The position numbers were made by a program, and so were the translations under genes. From positions 248,001-312,000 of the forward strand of contig NZ_JANUEM010000003.1 of assembly GCF_024809855.1 (NCBI RefSeq): a stretch of DNA of 64,000 nt, in the 5' to 3' direction. Below, piece by piece: positions 30,801-40,600 of this stretch. The notes under the pieces were generated by a model, which made no database searches, had not been told where the DNA came from, and worked only from the letters and a program-made list of their open reading frames with translations. Each line of letters opens with the position of its first letter. The stretch's first letter is position 1. Source of the DNA: Rheinheimera pacifica. Its GTDB lineage: Bacteria > Pseudomonadota > Gammaproteobacteria > Enterobacterales > Alteromonadaceae.

Positions 30801-31169
30801 ACCTTGTCTGGCATCGGTACTGGCCAGTGTTTTGGCTTCGTTTAGTGTTGCCACTTCCATCAGTTTTATCAGCGTGGCAGGGGCAGGCACTGTGTATTGC
30901 CTGGGGCCGTTGCGGGTGTTGATAAAACGGCTGCCCAGCGCCGGATGGCGCTGGGTTATTGCGTGCAGTGCCTGTTGCAGTAAGCTGATGTCAAGCGGCT
31001 CTGTAATGAACTGGGCTTTAAAAATATTGTTCAGGCCACTGGCGGTATCCAGTTGTTCGATAAACCAGAACCGCTGCTGGGCAGCCGATAATGGCAGCAG
31101 GTTGCCCAACTGCTGTTTGGCCTGCGCCAATTTTTGCAGTTTTTCTGCCCGTGTTAGAGAAGCCGTCAT
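24846..31169 (-). CDS. NRPS3: C-A-T-C-A-T
   Basis: A 2,107-residue two-module synthetase. C1 has LPLSAAQQRFWF and IHHIVADG near 152 (L-specific type). A1 has YTSGTSGTPKG near 608 with pocket reading D-L-E-S-I-G-A-I-S; Glu at position 239 points to a basic substrate (Lys/Orn-like), not assigned. T1 is FFSAGGHSLL near 1003. C2 is MHHINADG near 1186. A2 has YTSGSTGLPKG near 1660 with pocket D-I-L-Q-L-G-M-V-W, a glycine code. T2 is FFRLGGNSVLAMKLL near 2045. The protein ends in the acidic helix DEDELLALMAEITG, a likely docking motif. It begins 2 bp after the NRPS2 stop, so the genes are translationally coupled. Confidence 0.95.
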   Translation of the reverse strand: MTASLTRAEKLQKLAQAKQQLGNLLPLSAAQQRFWFIEQLDTASGLNNIFKAQFITEPLDISLLQQALHAITQRHPALGSRFINTRNGPRQYTVPAPATLIKLMEVATLNEAKTLASTDARQGFALSSQLPFRCTLYQLPQQQYLLTLCIHHIVADGYALNLILSELHSLYRQLQGQPLPQLPLPAIDMQQYLQQQQLTTTLQSEQFWQSTLQHCEYQLQLSRHTDSADNTGDYYYFSLPADLSEQVSQYCQQQHITPFNLLLACFNILLHKLSGQRNFIVATPVLNRDQPQLKHFVAAVANTLLLPAAIDSNMAAGQYVQQLRQQFYQCLAHQQLGYSQILELLQPERDINRNPLFQVMFSYNALQDAIAASADNWQSCAIQRHYAKLDLTLELTCQQGGYHGYFEYNKALFSEQDISRYTDFFAEVVQQLIQQPQRPLAQLALSSLTQQQQLLSYPPLPAATDKDLMAALAKTAGSVPQQHALTLTDSGQQLSYQQLWQLVLHYNALLQQNQQQSGLATTSVIAISCQHRLQAIVAMLSVLAAGGCFVIIEPGISAQRKQFLYHDSQASLTLTDQPATDGILIELNPATLLHSVLAETKPDQPAYLVYTSGTSGTPKGVVISRQALSNHASSMMQHYQLSQCRTSLQSSALSFDLALEEIFPPLIAGCHLLLPVQQQALTFARLQQLVEQYQIEHLSLSTAYWHSWISTLLQTQQPLPASIRQIIIGTEQLTGAAVQSWFSLSRSQQVALFNAYGPSEATISCSVHQVVPQDQALAAVPVGKAILPNRLYVLDTDLMPVPAQVTAELYIAGDNLALGYHNQPELTAGKFIHHPLSGERLYATGDRAYYLDDGNICFAGRNDQQVKLRGYRIELEGIRQQILRYSAVAQCHVTVLEPEQLVAYLVAAGNNLDPAALQQYLQPLLPDYMQPQHFILLNALPLTNRGKVDTARLPRPETTGNTDEQAAGNDLIEHTLLEIWQQLLPGRQLQMTQNFFSAGGHSLLALSMLARIKDSLHSDISLRQFFAQPTIRALAQLVRQHTGSQRTVPLLRQPEQSTFPLTSAQQQMWVLHQLDGSGAAYNMPMLLQLNGELDKASLLQVLRQICQQQAAFYTIYAENNGTVFQRLHHTAELQFSEQDLSAMPQTLAQRFAADANTAFDLTAAPAYRFILYKLAAQSHALGVVMHHINADGSSFQLLLRQLCQGYRKLVQQQHWQAAKPQLQMVDLALWQQHPDYRQWQQQQLDYWQQQLKDVPQLLELATDFPRPPVPSFRGGRCRFTIPADTLGALKQQAEQLGVSLYMLSFAVCGQLLHEFSRQDDFVIGIPVSGRDSTQCDELIGLLLNTLPVRLQWQPQMTCKQLVAQVKQHILTGFEHQQIQLPQLLQLLNIGRSTSHNPLFQVLFNFNHSTAAAENEIAVTEQLSLAMPDSDNHSARFDLNFSLTLQGTNLSGFIEYSTDLFLPASVELMVTRLQQLFGQFGHDTARPLAALEQEQQAAFMTLLPQSKPGSTPAFDNLSSWFAATAGHYADKQALIAADRRLSYQQLQTETEALAASLYQAGIRPGDLVAVCVPRDSQLIITLLAIFRCQAAYLPLDPDYPQERLQYIVSDAAVRAIISTAELQARMALQGAPVLLLSQLQQTTAAALPPLQHQPQQLAYCIYTSGSTGLPKGVEISQHSMLNFLHAMATEPGISATDKLLAVTPVSFDISVLELFLPLLHGASLVLLPNQQNRDGESIARHLHEHQISIMQATPAGWRLLLESGWSGQPGLTMLIGGEALPRVLAQRLLDKGRQLWNMYGPTEATVWVSCQQITAANLNQISTGLAISNNRLYVMNAAAELAAIGSKGELYIAGDNLALGYRGKVELTAERFITKQWHNGRQERLYRTGDLVKQLADGRLLYLQRLDEQVKLHGYRIELTEIEAVAERYAGITACAVVLCQAGNGEPLLVAFFTAQQVLDTTALTAHATAWLPSYMVPTLWQQLDALPTTPSGKVDKKQLRQRELTEQQPQQDLATATEQQLANLWQQLLGINVGNRHSNFFRLGGNSVLAMKLLALIRRQFGEHLPLALGDLFAYQQLDQLANRLDELQLQTVDEDELLALMAEITG

Positions 31170-31171
31170 AT

Positions 31172-34100
31172 TCAGTTCTGCTCCGACAGTGCAGATAACA
31201 TAGCGTCAAGCTCGTCGTCAGATAAGTTATCCAGTTCATCGGCAACTGACACTGCCGCTGTTGCCGGGTTTATCTGCGTTGTAGCAGGCGGTGCACTTTG
31301 TGGTTGCTGCTCTATTAATATTGCCAGAGCGGCAATAGTAGGCTGCTGGAAGAAATCCAGTAAGCTCAGGCGCACGCCAAATTGCTGATGAATATCGGCG
31401 ATTACTTTTACTGCTACCAACGAGTGACCGCCCAGACTGAAAAAGTTCTGCTGCACGGTGATATTGGTTTTACCCAGTACCTGGCACCAGATCTGTTCCA
31501 GACGTTGTTCGGTTTCTGTCGCTGGCAATTCGGCTTCACTGGCTGGCAGCTCGGTGCTGCGCAGATCCAGTAAGGCTGTTTTGTCAATTTTACCAACAGC
31601 GGTTAACGGTAATTGTGCTAACAGGCTGATGCTGGCCGGTTGCTGGAACGGCTGTAATTTTTGCCGGCAATAGGCCATCAGCTGCGCACTGTCGATATCA
31701 CCGGCGGTACTGACGAAAGCGAATAAGGTTTTCCCCAGTAACGGATCATCATCAACCACCACTGCGGCCTGACGAACCTGCGGGTGCTGGCGCAGAATTT
31801 CTTCTATTTCCAGTACTTCAACCCTAAAACCACGGATCTTAATCTGGTTGTCACGCCGGCCGGCAAAGCACAGCAGACCATCTTTACTGTAGCGCACTAA
31901 ATCGCCGGTACGGTATAAACGCTCTGTCCGCTTAAACTCACCTTCGCCCAGTGTCAGTTCGATAAAGCTGTCGGCCGTAGGTCCGCTAAGCCCTAAATAC
32001 CCTGTCGCCAGACCATCGCCTGCCAGATAGAGTTCGCCCGTGGCGCCATAAGGCAGTAGCTGTTGCTGCTGATCCAGAATATAACCACGGCTGTTGCTGA
32101 TGGCATATCCCAGCGGCACAGCAGGCAGTTGCTGCCATTGCGCCAGGGTGTCGGCCTGCATCCGGTAGCAGTATGAAAAGGTCGTGTTTTCGGTTGGGCC
32201 ATAACCGTTGATCAACGTCAGTTGCGGATATTGCTGCAGCATGGTGTGCACTTTTTCCGCCGAGATCACATCGCCGCCGGCCAGTATGGTGTGCAGTTTA
32301 TGTAATGGACGGCCCGCGATATAGTCGGCGAAAGTATGGAATAAACCGGCGGTCAGCCACAGGATACTGATGCTGTGCTGTTGCAGGCTGTGTTCCAGTG
32401 TTTCCAGCGTCAGTTTGGCTTCTGCCGGTACGACCAGGCAGGCGCCGTTTAGTAAGGCTCCCCATATTTCCAGCACGGAGGCGTCAAAATAAACCGAAGA
32501 ATGTTGCAGCAGACGGTCTTGTGCCGTAATTGTCAGGAAGTTGCTGTTTTTAACCAGACGGATAATGGCCTGCTGTGGTACGCAAACGCCTTTCGGCCGC
32601 CCTGTGGTGCCGGAAGTATAAAGTACATACGCCTGTTGCTGTGCGGTGGAATGGTCAAAGCAGGGTATGGTTTCTGATGTCTGTGCCGGTAACGGCAGCA
32701 CAGTAATGGCGGCCGGACAGCCCGGCAGCTGTTGCTGCTGCGACAGGATCAGCGGGCTGCTTTGCAGCTGCAAATCGGTATACATTGCATTGAGACGGTG
32801 TTCACCGGCATTTAAATCCAGTGGCATATAGCTGGCACCCAGCCGCAGACAGGCCAGCATTGCCGCATACAATTGCATGCCAGCCGGCAGCGCCAGGCCG
32901 ACAATCTGCCCCGGCATAACCTGATGCTGTTGTAAGTAACTGGCCAGTTGCAGCGAGCGTTGCTGTAGCTGCAGGTAGCTGATTTCACCTGCCTGTGGGC
33001 AAATTACCGCCAGCTGTTGCGGCTGCTGTGCTGCCTGCTGGTCAAATAACCCTGGTACGGAACCGGCAGGTAATGCCCGGGCGCTATCATTCAGTGTGAA
33101 CAGCTGCTCCTGTATGGATTCAGCACTGACAGCACACAGCTGGTTGATCGGTAATTCCGGCTGTCTGGTCAGGCTGTCCAGCAGTTGCAGATACGTATCG
33201 ATCATATCCAGAATGGTTTTGCGGCTGAACAGTTCTGTGCTGTATTCCCAGGTAATAACGGCATAGGCCGGACGTTCGCTTACTTTACCCACCCGTTGTT
33301 CTGCCTGGGGGGCGACGATTATATTCAGATCCAGCTTGGCCGATTTATTGGTTTTCACCTGAGCGAAAACTTCCAGCCCGCCAAAGTTAAGTTCAGGCAC
33401 TTCGGCATCATGGAAGCTGAACATGGTCTGAAACAGCGGGTTGGCATGGCCGGTTCGGCTGGGGCAGAGTTTCTTCACCAGATGTTCAAATGGCATATCC
33501 TGATGTGAATAACCGCCCAGACAAGTGGTTTTGACTCTGTCCAGTAACTGCAGGAAGCTGGGGTTGCCGCTGAGATCGGTGCGCAGCACTATGCTGTTAA
33601 CCATCATACCGATAATCGGCTGCAGTTCAGGCAGGCTACGGGATGCAGCACCGGCACCGACGCAGATATCGGTTTGCTGCGAGTAACGCGACAGCATCAC
33701 GTAATAGGCCGCCAGCATCGTCATATACAGCGTGTAGCCTTGTTGTTTACCGAACTGGCGTAACTGGCTGTATAACCCGTCCGGCAGATGGAACATTTCC
33801 GAATCGCCACGGAAGCTGGGCACGGCAGGCCGGTTATAATCGTATGGCAGAGCAAGTTGGGTAGGGCAATTAGCCAGCTGTTTCAGCCAGTACTGTTCCA
33901 TCTGGCTGAAATAGGGGCCGCTTAATACTTCACGTTGCCACAGGCAGAAATCGGCATAACTGATGCTGAGCGAGGGTAATACATGAGCTGTGCCTGCCAG
34001 TTTGGCCTGATAAATGTGTTGCAGTTCTTTCAGGAACAAGCCGACTGACCAGCCATCATGCACCAGATGGTGTTCAACCTGGATCAACTGATAGAGGTCT

Positions 34101-37100
34101 GTATCCAGTTGCAGCAGTTTCCATCTGATCAGCGGCAGTTCATTGACGTTAAAAGCAGTCTGGCTCAGTTCTTCAAGCAAGTGCTGGGCATGGACTTTCT
34201 TATCCTGCTCATTTAAGTGCAGCAGAGATTCAAGTTGCAGCTCCACTTCGAACGGTTGCTCAATACGCTGATAGGGAATGCCATCCTGCTGATGGAAACT
34301 GGTATACCACAGCTGCTGCCTGGCAACGATTTCTGTCAGGCTTTGTGCCAGCAAATCAACTTGTAGCGGACCTTTCAGCCAGAAACTGAGCTGGAAATTA
34401 TACGCGGTATTTTCGGGTTGCAGTTGCTGTAAGAACCAGACTCGCTCCTGCTGAAAGGACAATGGAATATCACGCTGGTGCAGGTAGGGTTTGATAGCCG
34501 GCAGTGTAAATACCTGCTGTTCCTGCGCTTGTTTTTGTTGCAGTAATGCAGCCAGCTTACCCAGTTCCGGCTGCTGGAAAACTTCGGTAAAACTCAGGTT
34601 CAGTTGCAGATTGTTGCGTACTTCGGCAATCAGCTTGGTAACCAGAATAGAATGGCCGCCAAGGCGGAAAAAGTGGCTGTCGGTTGTCAGCGGTTGATCT
34701 CCAAGTAACTTCAGCCAGATCTGGGCCAGTAAATCCTGATAGGGATCGGTAAAGCAGCTGATCTGCACAGGTTCGGCCTGTGGTGCAGGCAATTGCTTGC
34801 GGTCATATTTACCGGTCAGGGTTTTAGGCAGGCTGCTCAGTTGTACCGATGCTGCCGGCAGCATATAGTCGGGCAACAATTCGGCCAGAAATTGCCGGAT
34901 CTGCAGATGTGACACCGGTACTGCTGCTACATAGTACGCTGCCAGTTGTCTGCTGTTATCCGGCCGTGAAAAACTTGTCACCACACATTCACTGATATCA
35001 GGGTGCGTAGACAACGCCTGTTCAATTTCCCCCAGTTCTACCCGGTAACCGCGGATTTTTACCTGGAAATCTTTACGGCCCAGATAAAACAGCTGGCCGT
35101 CCTGGTAATAGCCCAGATCACCACTGAGGTACGCCAGCTCTGCTGTTGGCAGGCGGACGAATTTTTCTGCAGTCAGGCCGGGCTGATTCAGGTAGCCCAG
35201 TGCCAGCCCGGGGCCGCTAATGGCTATTTCACCGATACAACCCGGGCTGAGTAACTGTAAATGCTCATTAACGATATACAGTGCACTGTTATCAATGGCC
35301 TGGCCGATAGGCAAAGCCATAGTGCCGGCCGGATACTGGCTCAGCTCGGTACGGCTGGTAATAACGGTGGTTTCGGTCGGGCCGTAGGTGTTATACAAAG
35401 CAGGCCGCAGCTGATACTGCCGGCAATAATGCTGCCATTTTTTAAGTACGCCGGGCAGGGCTTCTTCGCCGCCGATAATAACGCTTTTAATCAGCGGGCT
35501 CAGTGCTATTTGTTCCTCTTCCAGCATGGTTACCAGATGCATCCAGTATGCGGTAGGCAGGTTAAGTATGGAGATTTGCTGCTGCTGTAAAAACTGGTTG
35601 AAACTGGCCGCAGAGCCCAGCACGTTATCGTCTCGCAGGATCAGGCAGGCATGGCTGAATAAAGTGGGATAAATTTCTTCAATAGCCGTATCAAAGCTGA
35701 CGGATGCAAATTGCAGTGCATGATCGGCTGCACTGAGCTGATAGTACCGGGCAGCGGACAACGCATAATGGCACAGTGCACCGCGTGACACTGCAACCCC
35801 TTTGGGGTTACCGGTAGAGCCGGAGGTATAGATCACATAAGCTTCAAGCTGGTTATCAAATACGTTGTCTGCACCGGGTTGCGCTGCGGGTGGGCTACTC
35901 AGCAGAGTTGCACTTAACCAGACTGGCAGTTGATCTGCCTCTGTCTGGCTGTCACTGATCAGCAATGCGACAGCGGCATCCTGCAGGATAAATTGCTGCC
36001 GCTCCTGTGGCATGGCCGGATCAATCGGTACATAGCTGGCACCGGCCTGTAAACAAGCCAGGCTGGCCAGAATAAATTCCGCTGAACGGGATAACCGCAA
36101 CGCCACACGTTGGCCCGGACCAATACCCTGAGCGGTCAGTTGCTGGCGCAGTGTTTCAACATGCCCGGCCAGTTGCTGATAACTGAACTGACGGTTGCCA
36201 TCTACGATAGCAATCCGATCTGCCGCGGTATGCAGCTTTTGTAAATGCACTGCCAAATTGGCCTGCATTAGCTGTGGCTTGTGCGGGCCGCGGGCAATCA
36301 GATCCAACTGCTGGCGTCGTTCGGGGCTTAATAAATTCAGCCTGGACAGGGGTTCTGTTGCCTGGGTCAGGCACAGTGACATCAGTTCCTGGTAGTTATT
36401 CAGCAATAGCTGAACTTCATGCTGGCAGTAATGCTTGCTGTCAAAACTGGCCCAGATAGCGATGCTGTCTTTGGCGCCGATATATAATGTCAGCGGATAA
36501 TGGCTTTGCTCGGCACCTTGCTGTTGCTGCATTAACGGCTGTTGTTCGGTTTGTCCGGTAATCAGTTTTTTCGGGAAATTCTGGAATATAAATAAGGTAG
36601 AGAATAACGGGTCTGTTACCGGCAGCTTGATACTGGTTTTAATTTGTTCCAATGAGACAAAACCATGCTCCCAGCCTTCTACCAACTGTTGTTGCTGTTG
36701 TTTCAGCCAGTTGATAAAGGTCAGTTCCGGCTGTGTTTTAATATAGGCAGGTAAAGCACTGCTGAAGAAACCGGCCGTGCGCTCGATACCTTCAACTTCT
36801 GCCGGTCGGCCGGATACTACCGCCCCGATAATGCTTTGTGTCTGGTTGGCGGCCAGATTATTCAGGTAACCGAACACACTCAGCATAAACACGTTCAGCG
36901 TAATACCATGCTGGCGGCAGAACTGTTGAATTTGCTGGCTGAGTTCAGTGCTGATTTGATGGCGGTAAATATTCTGCTCGTGGCTGGCAACCCGCTGATT
37001 GCTCTGATGTTGCAGATGCAACGGAGTGGTTGGCTCACTGTCGCTTAACAGCTGTTGCCAGTATTGCAACGATACTGCCTTATCGCGGCTGAGTAACCAT

Positions 37101-37660
37101 TTAACATAGTCTTTGTATTCACCGGCCGGTGGTAACACTACCGGTTCGTTAGTTAACAGCTGGTGCAGAATAGCTTCAACTTCATTGCTGATCAGCGCCA
37201 TTGACCAGCCATCAAGTTGCAGATGGGTAAAGCTGAAAATAAGCTCGGCGCTGCCATCTGCCAGTTTAAAATAATCCATCTGTAGCGGTGGCCGTTGTTC
37301 CAGCTGGAGTTTGAGCTGGCGTGCACGTAGCGCCAGTTCTTTGATGCTTTGCCGGCTGTCTTCTTTATCCAGATGGCTTAAGTCATGCTCTGCCCAATGC
37401 AGGGATGCATCTTTGAGGACAATCTGAAACGGCTGGGATTTGTCCTGCCAGCTGTAAATGGATCTGAGTGCCGGATGGCGGCTGATAACATGCTGCCAGG
37501 CTTTTTTCAGCTGAGACAGGCAGATGGTTTTATCAATGGTAAATCTGAGTTGCTCACGGTAACTCAGATCGTTGCTGTCGGCATTCAGCAAATAGAACAA
37601 CAGTCCGGCTTGTGTAGGGGACAACGGATAAATAGCAGCAACATTCGCAGTTGACTTCAT
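31172..37660 (-). CDS. NRPS2: C(D-specific type)-A-T-C-A-T
   Basis: A 2,162-residue two-module synthetase. The first C domain follows a very short N-terminal helix and opens YPLSPTQAGLLFYLL...YREQLRF. This is the DCL pattern (compare the start of TycB), and its active-site motif is THLQLDGWS near 145, so the first His is replaced by Thr. A1 has YTSGSTGNPKG near 610 with pocket D-T-E-N-I-G-T-V-I (Lys-like, unassigned). T1 is FFRLGGHSILV near 1000. C2 is EHHLVHDGWS near 1198. A2 has YTSGTTGRPKG with pocket D-A-L-W-L-G-G-T-F, a valine code. T2 is FFSLGGHSLVAVK near 2078. The C-terminus is SDDELDAMLSALSEQN. ATG 37660 has AGGA 8 bp upstream. Confidence 0.95.
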   Translation of the reverse strand: MKSTANVAAIYPLSPTQAGLLFYLLNADSNDLSYREQLRFTIDKTICLSQLKKAWQHVISRHPALRSIYSWQDKSQPFQIVLKDASLHWAEHDLSHLDKEDSRQSIKELALRARQLKLQLEQRPPLQMDYFKLADGSAELIFSFTHLQLDGWSMALISNEVEAILHQLLTNEPVVLPPAGEYKDYVKWLLSRDKAVSLQYWQQLLSDSEPTTPLHLQHQSNQRVASHEQNIYRHQISTELSQQIQQFCRQHGITLNVFMLSVFGYLNNLAANQTQSIIGAVVSGRPAEVEGIERTAGFFSSALPAYIKTQPELTFINWLKQQQQQLVEGWEHGFVSLEQIKTSIKLPVTDPLFSTLFIFQNFPKKLITGQTEQQPLMQQQQGAEQSHYPLTLYIGAKDSIAIWASFDSKHYCQHEVQLLLNNYQELMSLCLTQATEPLSRLNLLSPERRQQLDLIARGPHKPQLMQANLAVHLQKLHTAADRIAIVDGNRQFSYQQLAGHVETLRQQLTAQGIGPGQRVALRLSRSAEFILASLACLQAGASYVPIDPAMPQERQQFILQDAAVALLISDSQTEADQLPVWLSATLLSSPPAAQPGADNVFDNQLEAYVIYTSGSTGNPKGVAVSRGALCHYALSAARYYQLSAADHALQFASVSFDTAIEEIYPTLFSHACLILRDDNVLGSAASFNQFLQQQQISILNLPTAYWMHLVTMLEEEQIALSPLIKSVIIGGEEALPGVLKKWQHYCRQYQLRPALYNTYGPTETTVITSRTELSQYPAGTMALPIGQAIDNSALYIVNEHLQLLSPGCIGEIAISGPGLALGYLNQPGLTAEKFVRLPTAELAYLSGDLGYYQDGQLFYLGRKDFQVKIRGYRVELGEIEQALSTHPDISECVVTSFSRPDNSRQLAAYYVAAVPVSHLQIRQFLAELLPDYMLPAASVQLSSLPKTLTGKYDRKQLPAPQAEPVQISCFTDPYQDLLAQIWLKLLGDQPLTTDSHFFRLGGHSILVTKLIAEVRNNLQLNLSFTEVFQQPELGKLAALLQQKQAQEQQVFTLPAIKPYLHQRDIPLSFQQERVWFLQQLQPENTAYNFQLSFWLKGPLQVDLLAQSLTEIVARQQLWYTSFHQQDGIPYQRIEQPFEVELQLESLLHLNEQDKKVHAQHLLEELSQTAFNVNELPLIRWKLLQLDTDLYQLIQVEHHLVHDGWSVGLFLKELQHIYQAKLAGTAHVLPSLSISYADFCLWQREVLSGPYFSQMEQYWLKQLANCPTQLALPYDYNRPAVPSFRGDSEMFHLPDGLYSQLRQFGKQQGYTLYMTMLAAYYVMLSRYSQQTDICVGAGAASRSLPELQPIIGMMVNSIVLRTDLSGNPSFLQLLDRVKTTCLGGYSHQDMPFEHLVKKLCPSRTGHANPLFQTMFSFHDAEVPELNFGGLEVFAQVKTNKSAKLDLNIIVAPQAEQRVGKVSERPAYAVITWEYSTELFSRKTILDMIDTYLQLLDSLTRQPELPINQLCAVSAESIQEQLFTLNDSARALPAGSVPGLFDQQAAQQPQQLAVICPQAGEISYLQLQQRSLQLASYLQQHQVMPGQIVGLALPAGMQLYAAMLACLRLGASYMPLDLNAGEHRLNAMYTDLQLQSSPLILSQQQQLPGCPAAITVLPLPAQTSETIPCFDHSTAQQQAYVLYTSGTTGRPKGVCVPQQAIIRLVKNSNFLTITAQDRLLQHSSVYFDASVLEIWGALLNGACLVVPAEAKLTLETLEHSLQQHSISILWLTAGLFHTFADYIAGRPLHKLHTILAGGDVISAEKVHTMLQQYPQLTLINGYGPTENTTFSYCYRMQADTLAQWQQLPAVPLGYAISNSRGYILDQQQQLLPYGATGELYLAGDGLATGYLGLSGPTADSFIELTLGEGEFKRTERLYRTGDLVRYSKDGLLCFAGRRDNQIKIRGFRVEVLEIEEILRQHPQVRQAAVVVDDDPLLGKTLFAFVSTAGDIDSAQLMAYCRQKLQPFQQPASISLLAQLPLTAVGKIDKTALLDLRSTELPASEAELPATETEQRLEQIWCQVLGKTNITVQQNFFSLGGHSLVAVKVIADIHQQFGVRLSLLDFFQQPTIAALAILIEQQPQSAPPATTQINPATAAVSVADELDNLSDDELDAMLSALSEQN

Positions 37661-37694
37661 GGCATGGGTCCTGATTCTTATTCTTGTTATTTAA

Positions 37695-40600
37695 TCAATG
37701 TGTAGAAAATTCACGCAAAATAGCAGCCAGATCATCGTTTTCAGCACCGTCTGGCAGTAGCATGTCGATGCCATCAATCTGCATTTCGGTAACGTTATCC
37801 GTTTTGGGCGCGATTAATTGTGGTAAGTGGCTTGTCAGTTCCTCTATGGTCTGATAACTGAATAACAGCTTATTATTCATGTCATAGCCCTGATCCCGCA
37901 GGAAGCGCACGACTTTAACCGAGGAAATAGAGTCACCGCCCAGCGCAAAGAAGTTGTCGGTAATACCGATTTCAGGCTGGCCGGTAAGCTGTTGCCATAA
38001 CCCGACCAATTGATGCTGCAAGTCGGTTTGTGCCGGTACATGAGCTGTTTGCCGGCTTTCTACCGTTAATGCCGCCAATGCTTTGCGGTCGATTTTGCCG
38101 CTGGGGGTCAGTGGCATGTTTGTCATAGCAATGATGCGATCTGGCACCATATAGGCAGGCAACTGTTGCTTAAGCTGTAATTGCAACTGTTGTTCGCTGT
38201 ACATCAGCCCGGATTGTTGCAGGCAGTAATAGCTAATCAGGCTGCTGCCGGTACTGTGCTTATGCACGACAGTGGCAGCTTGTTTCACACCGCTCAGGCG
38301 TAACAAAGCGGCATCAATTTCTGCCAGTTCAATTCTGAAACCGCGTAACTTGACCTGATCATCATTACGGCCCAGGCACTGCAACTGACCATCCAGTGTC
38401 AGGCGGCCCAAATCACCGGTCAGGTAGGCACGTTTTTCACCTTCAGCCGTCATTAATGTAATAAAACGGCTTTGCGTTAATTCAAGCTGGCCGTAATAGC
38501 CAGCGCTGACACCGTCTCCGGTAATGGCAATTTCGCCTGTCTGACCAACCGCACAAATTTGGTGGGAAGGGCTGACGATAAACACGCCGGTATTGGCAAT
38601 TGGCTTACCGATGGTAATTTTGTCCGGATCGGTATTGTTCAGCGCCGCGACGCAGGACCATACCGTGGTTTCGGTCGGACCATACATGTTCCATAACGCA
38701 GCGGTTTTCTGCTGCAGGCTGGCGGCTAGTCCAGCAGGCAAAGCTTCGCCCCCGGTCAGTGCGGTTAAACCGGAGTGACCTGCCCAACCGGCGTCAAGTA
38801 CACTTTGCCAGCCGGCCGGCGTGGCCTGCATCAGCGTAATGTCGCCTTGCTCCAGGCGCTGGCGCAGGCTGAAGCCATCGCGTTGTTCCTGGGCAGCAAT
38901 AACCAGACAGGCACCGCTGAGCAGCGGTAGAAACAGTTCCAGCACAGAGATATCGAAAGAGATGGCGGTAACGGCCAGCAATTTATCACGGCTGGTTATT
39001 CCTGGCTGTTGTTGCATAGAGTGCAGGAAATTCACCACATTGCGATGGCTGATCTCTATACCTTTGGGCTGACCGGTAGAGCCTGAGGTAAAGATCAGGT
39101 AAGCCGGAGCCGCACTGCCCAAAGACGTAACCGGCAATCCGGCTGTTTGCTCTGTGTGCAGTAAGGTATCTGGTGACAGGCTGACTGCTGCGCCAACTAA
39201 AGCGGCGGCATCTGCAGAGTCGCTAATCAGCAGTTGGCATTGCGAGCGCTGGAAAATATAGTGTAACCGCTGTGCCGGGTAGGATGGATCTAACGGGACA
39301 TAGGCTGCTTCAAGTTTCATTAATGCCAGCATGGTACAAACCATCAGCGCTGAGCGATCCAGCATTAAGCCGACATGGTCACCGGCTTTAACGCCCTTTT
39401 GCGCCAGTGCTGCCGCCATACGCTGGCTGTACTGTTCCAACTGGCGGTAAGTCAGGCTTTGCTCGGCTTCTATTGCTATATTGTCTGGTGTGGCGGCAGC
39501 CTGCTGGGTAATTAACTGATCCAGGCGCAGCTGCTGTGGGTAGCTGCTGGCCGTGGCATTAAATTGTTGTTGCCGCTGCAGATCCTGTGCGGTAACCAGG
39601 CTGATATGGGTAAGCAAAGTAGCCGGCGACAGGATAAAAGTATGCAGGAACTGACAGAAGGCCTGAGCCAGCTGTTCCATACTGGAGTGATAAAATAAAT
39701 CGGTTTTGTATTCAAAACTGAAGGAAATATGCTGTTTGCTGACGTTGGCATGTACAGTCATGTCATATTTGGTGTTATGTCGGGCAACCGATAACGGCGC
39801 TGCCGTACCTGCACTGTTGCTGCTACTTTCCTGTTCCAGCATATGCATTGAAAACAGGATCTGAAACAGCGGACTGTATAGCGGACTGCGTTCAGGTTTT
39901 AATTTATCCAGCAACGCTTCAAAAGGAACCGTCTGCCAGTCGAGTAAATTCAGGCTCAGTTTACGAGCCTGCTGCATAACATCCAGACAGGTCATACCGG
40001 CAGAAAACTGACTGCGTAACACTGACAGGTTCAGGAAACAGCCGATAACCTGATTAAACTTGTCCTGTGGCCGCAAAATACTGGGCGTACCCAGCACGAT
40101 ATCGTCACTGTTGCTCCAGACGCTGAGAAATGCAGAAAGTGCGCCCTGAAACAGCATAAAAGGCGTCAGTTGCTGTTGCTGGCACAGTTTGAATGCCGCT
40201 TCTGTCAGTGCAGGTTCAAGGCTGACTTTATATTGTGCTGCTGCATTGCTGGTGTCTGGCCGGTATGGCTGGTCCAGCGGCAGGCTATGCAGAGCCGGGG
40301 CATCAGCCAGTTGTTCGGCGTAGGCGGCGAGATGTTGCTTAAAAGCATAAGAGCGTAAATGCGTTTGCTGCCAGTAGACATAGTCGGCATATTGTACTTT
40401 CGCTGCTGTTTGTTGTGGTTGGGTGCCGTCACCCAGCAGTTCGTTCAGCAACTGGCTGACGGTGCTTTCATCTACCGCAATATGATGCAGGTTAAGGTAC
40501 ACAACGGCATGTTGCTGGGCCAGGCGGAAGAAAACGGCCCGTAACGGCAAATGCTGGCTCAAGTCGAATTTAAGCTGGTTATCTGCACTTATGCGGTGCT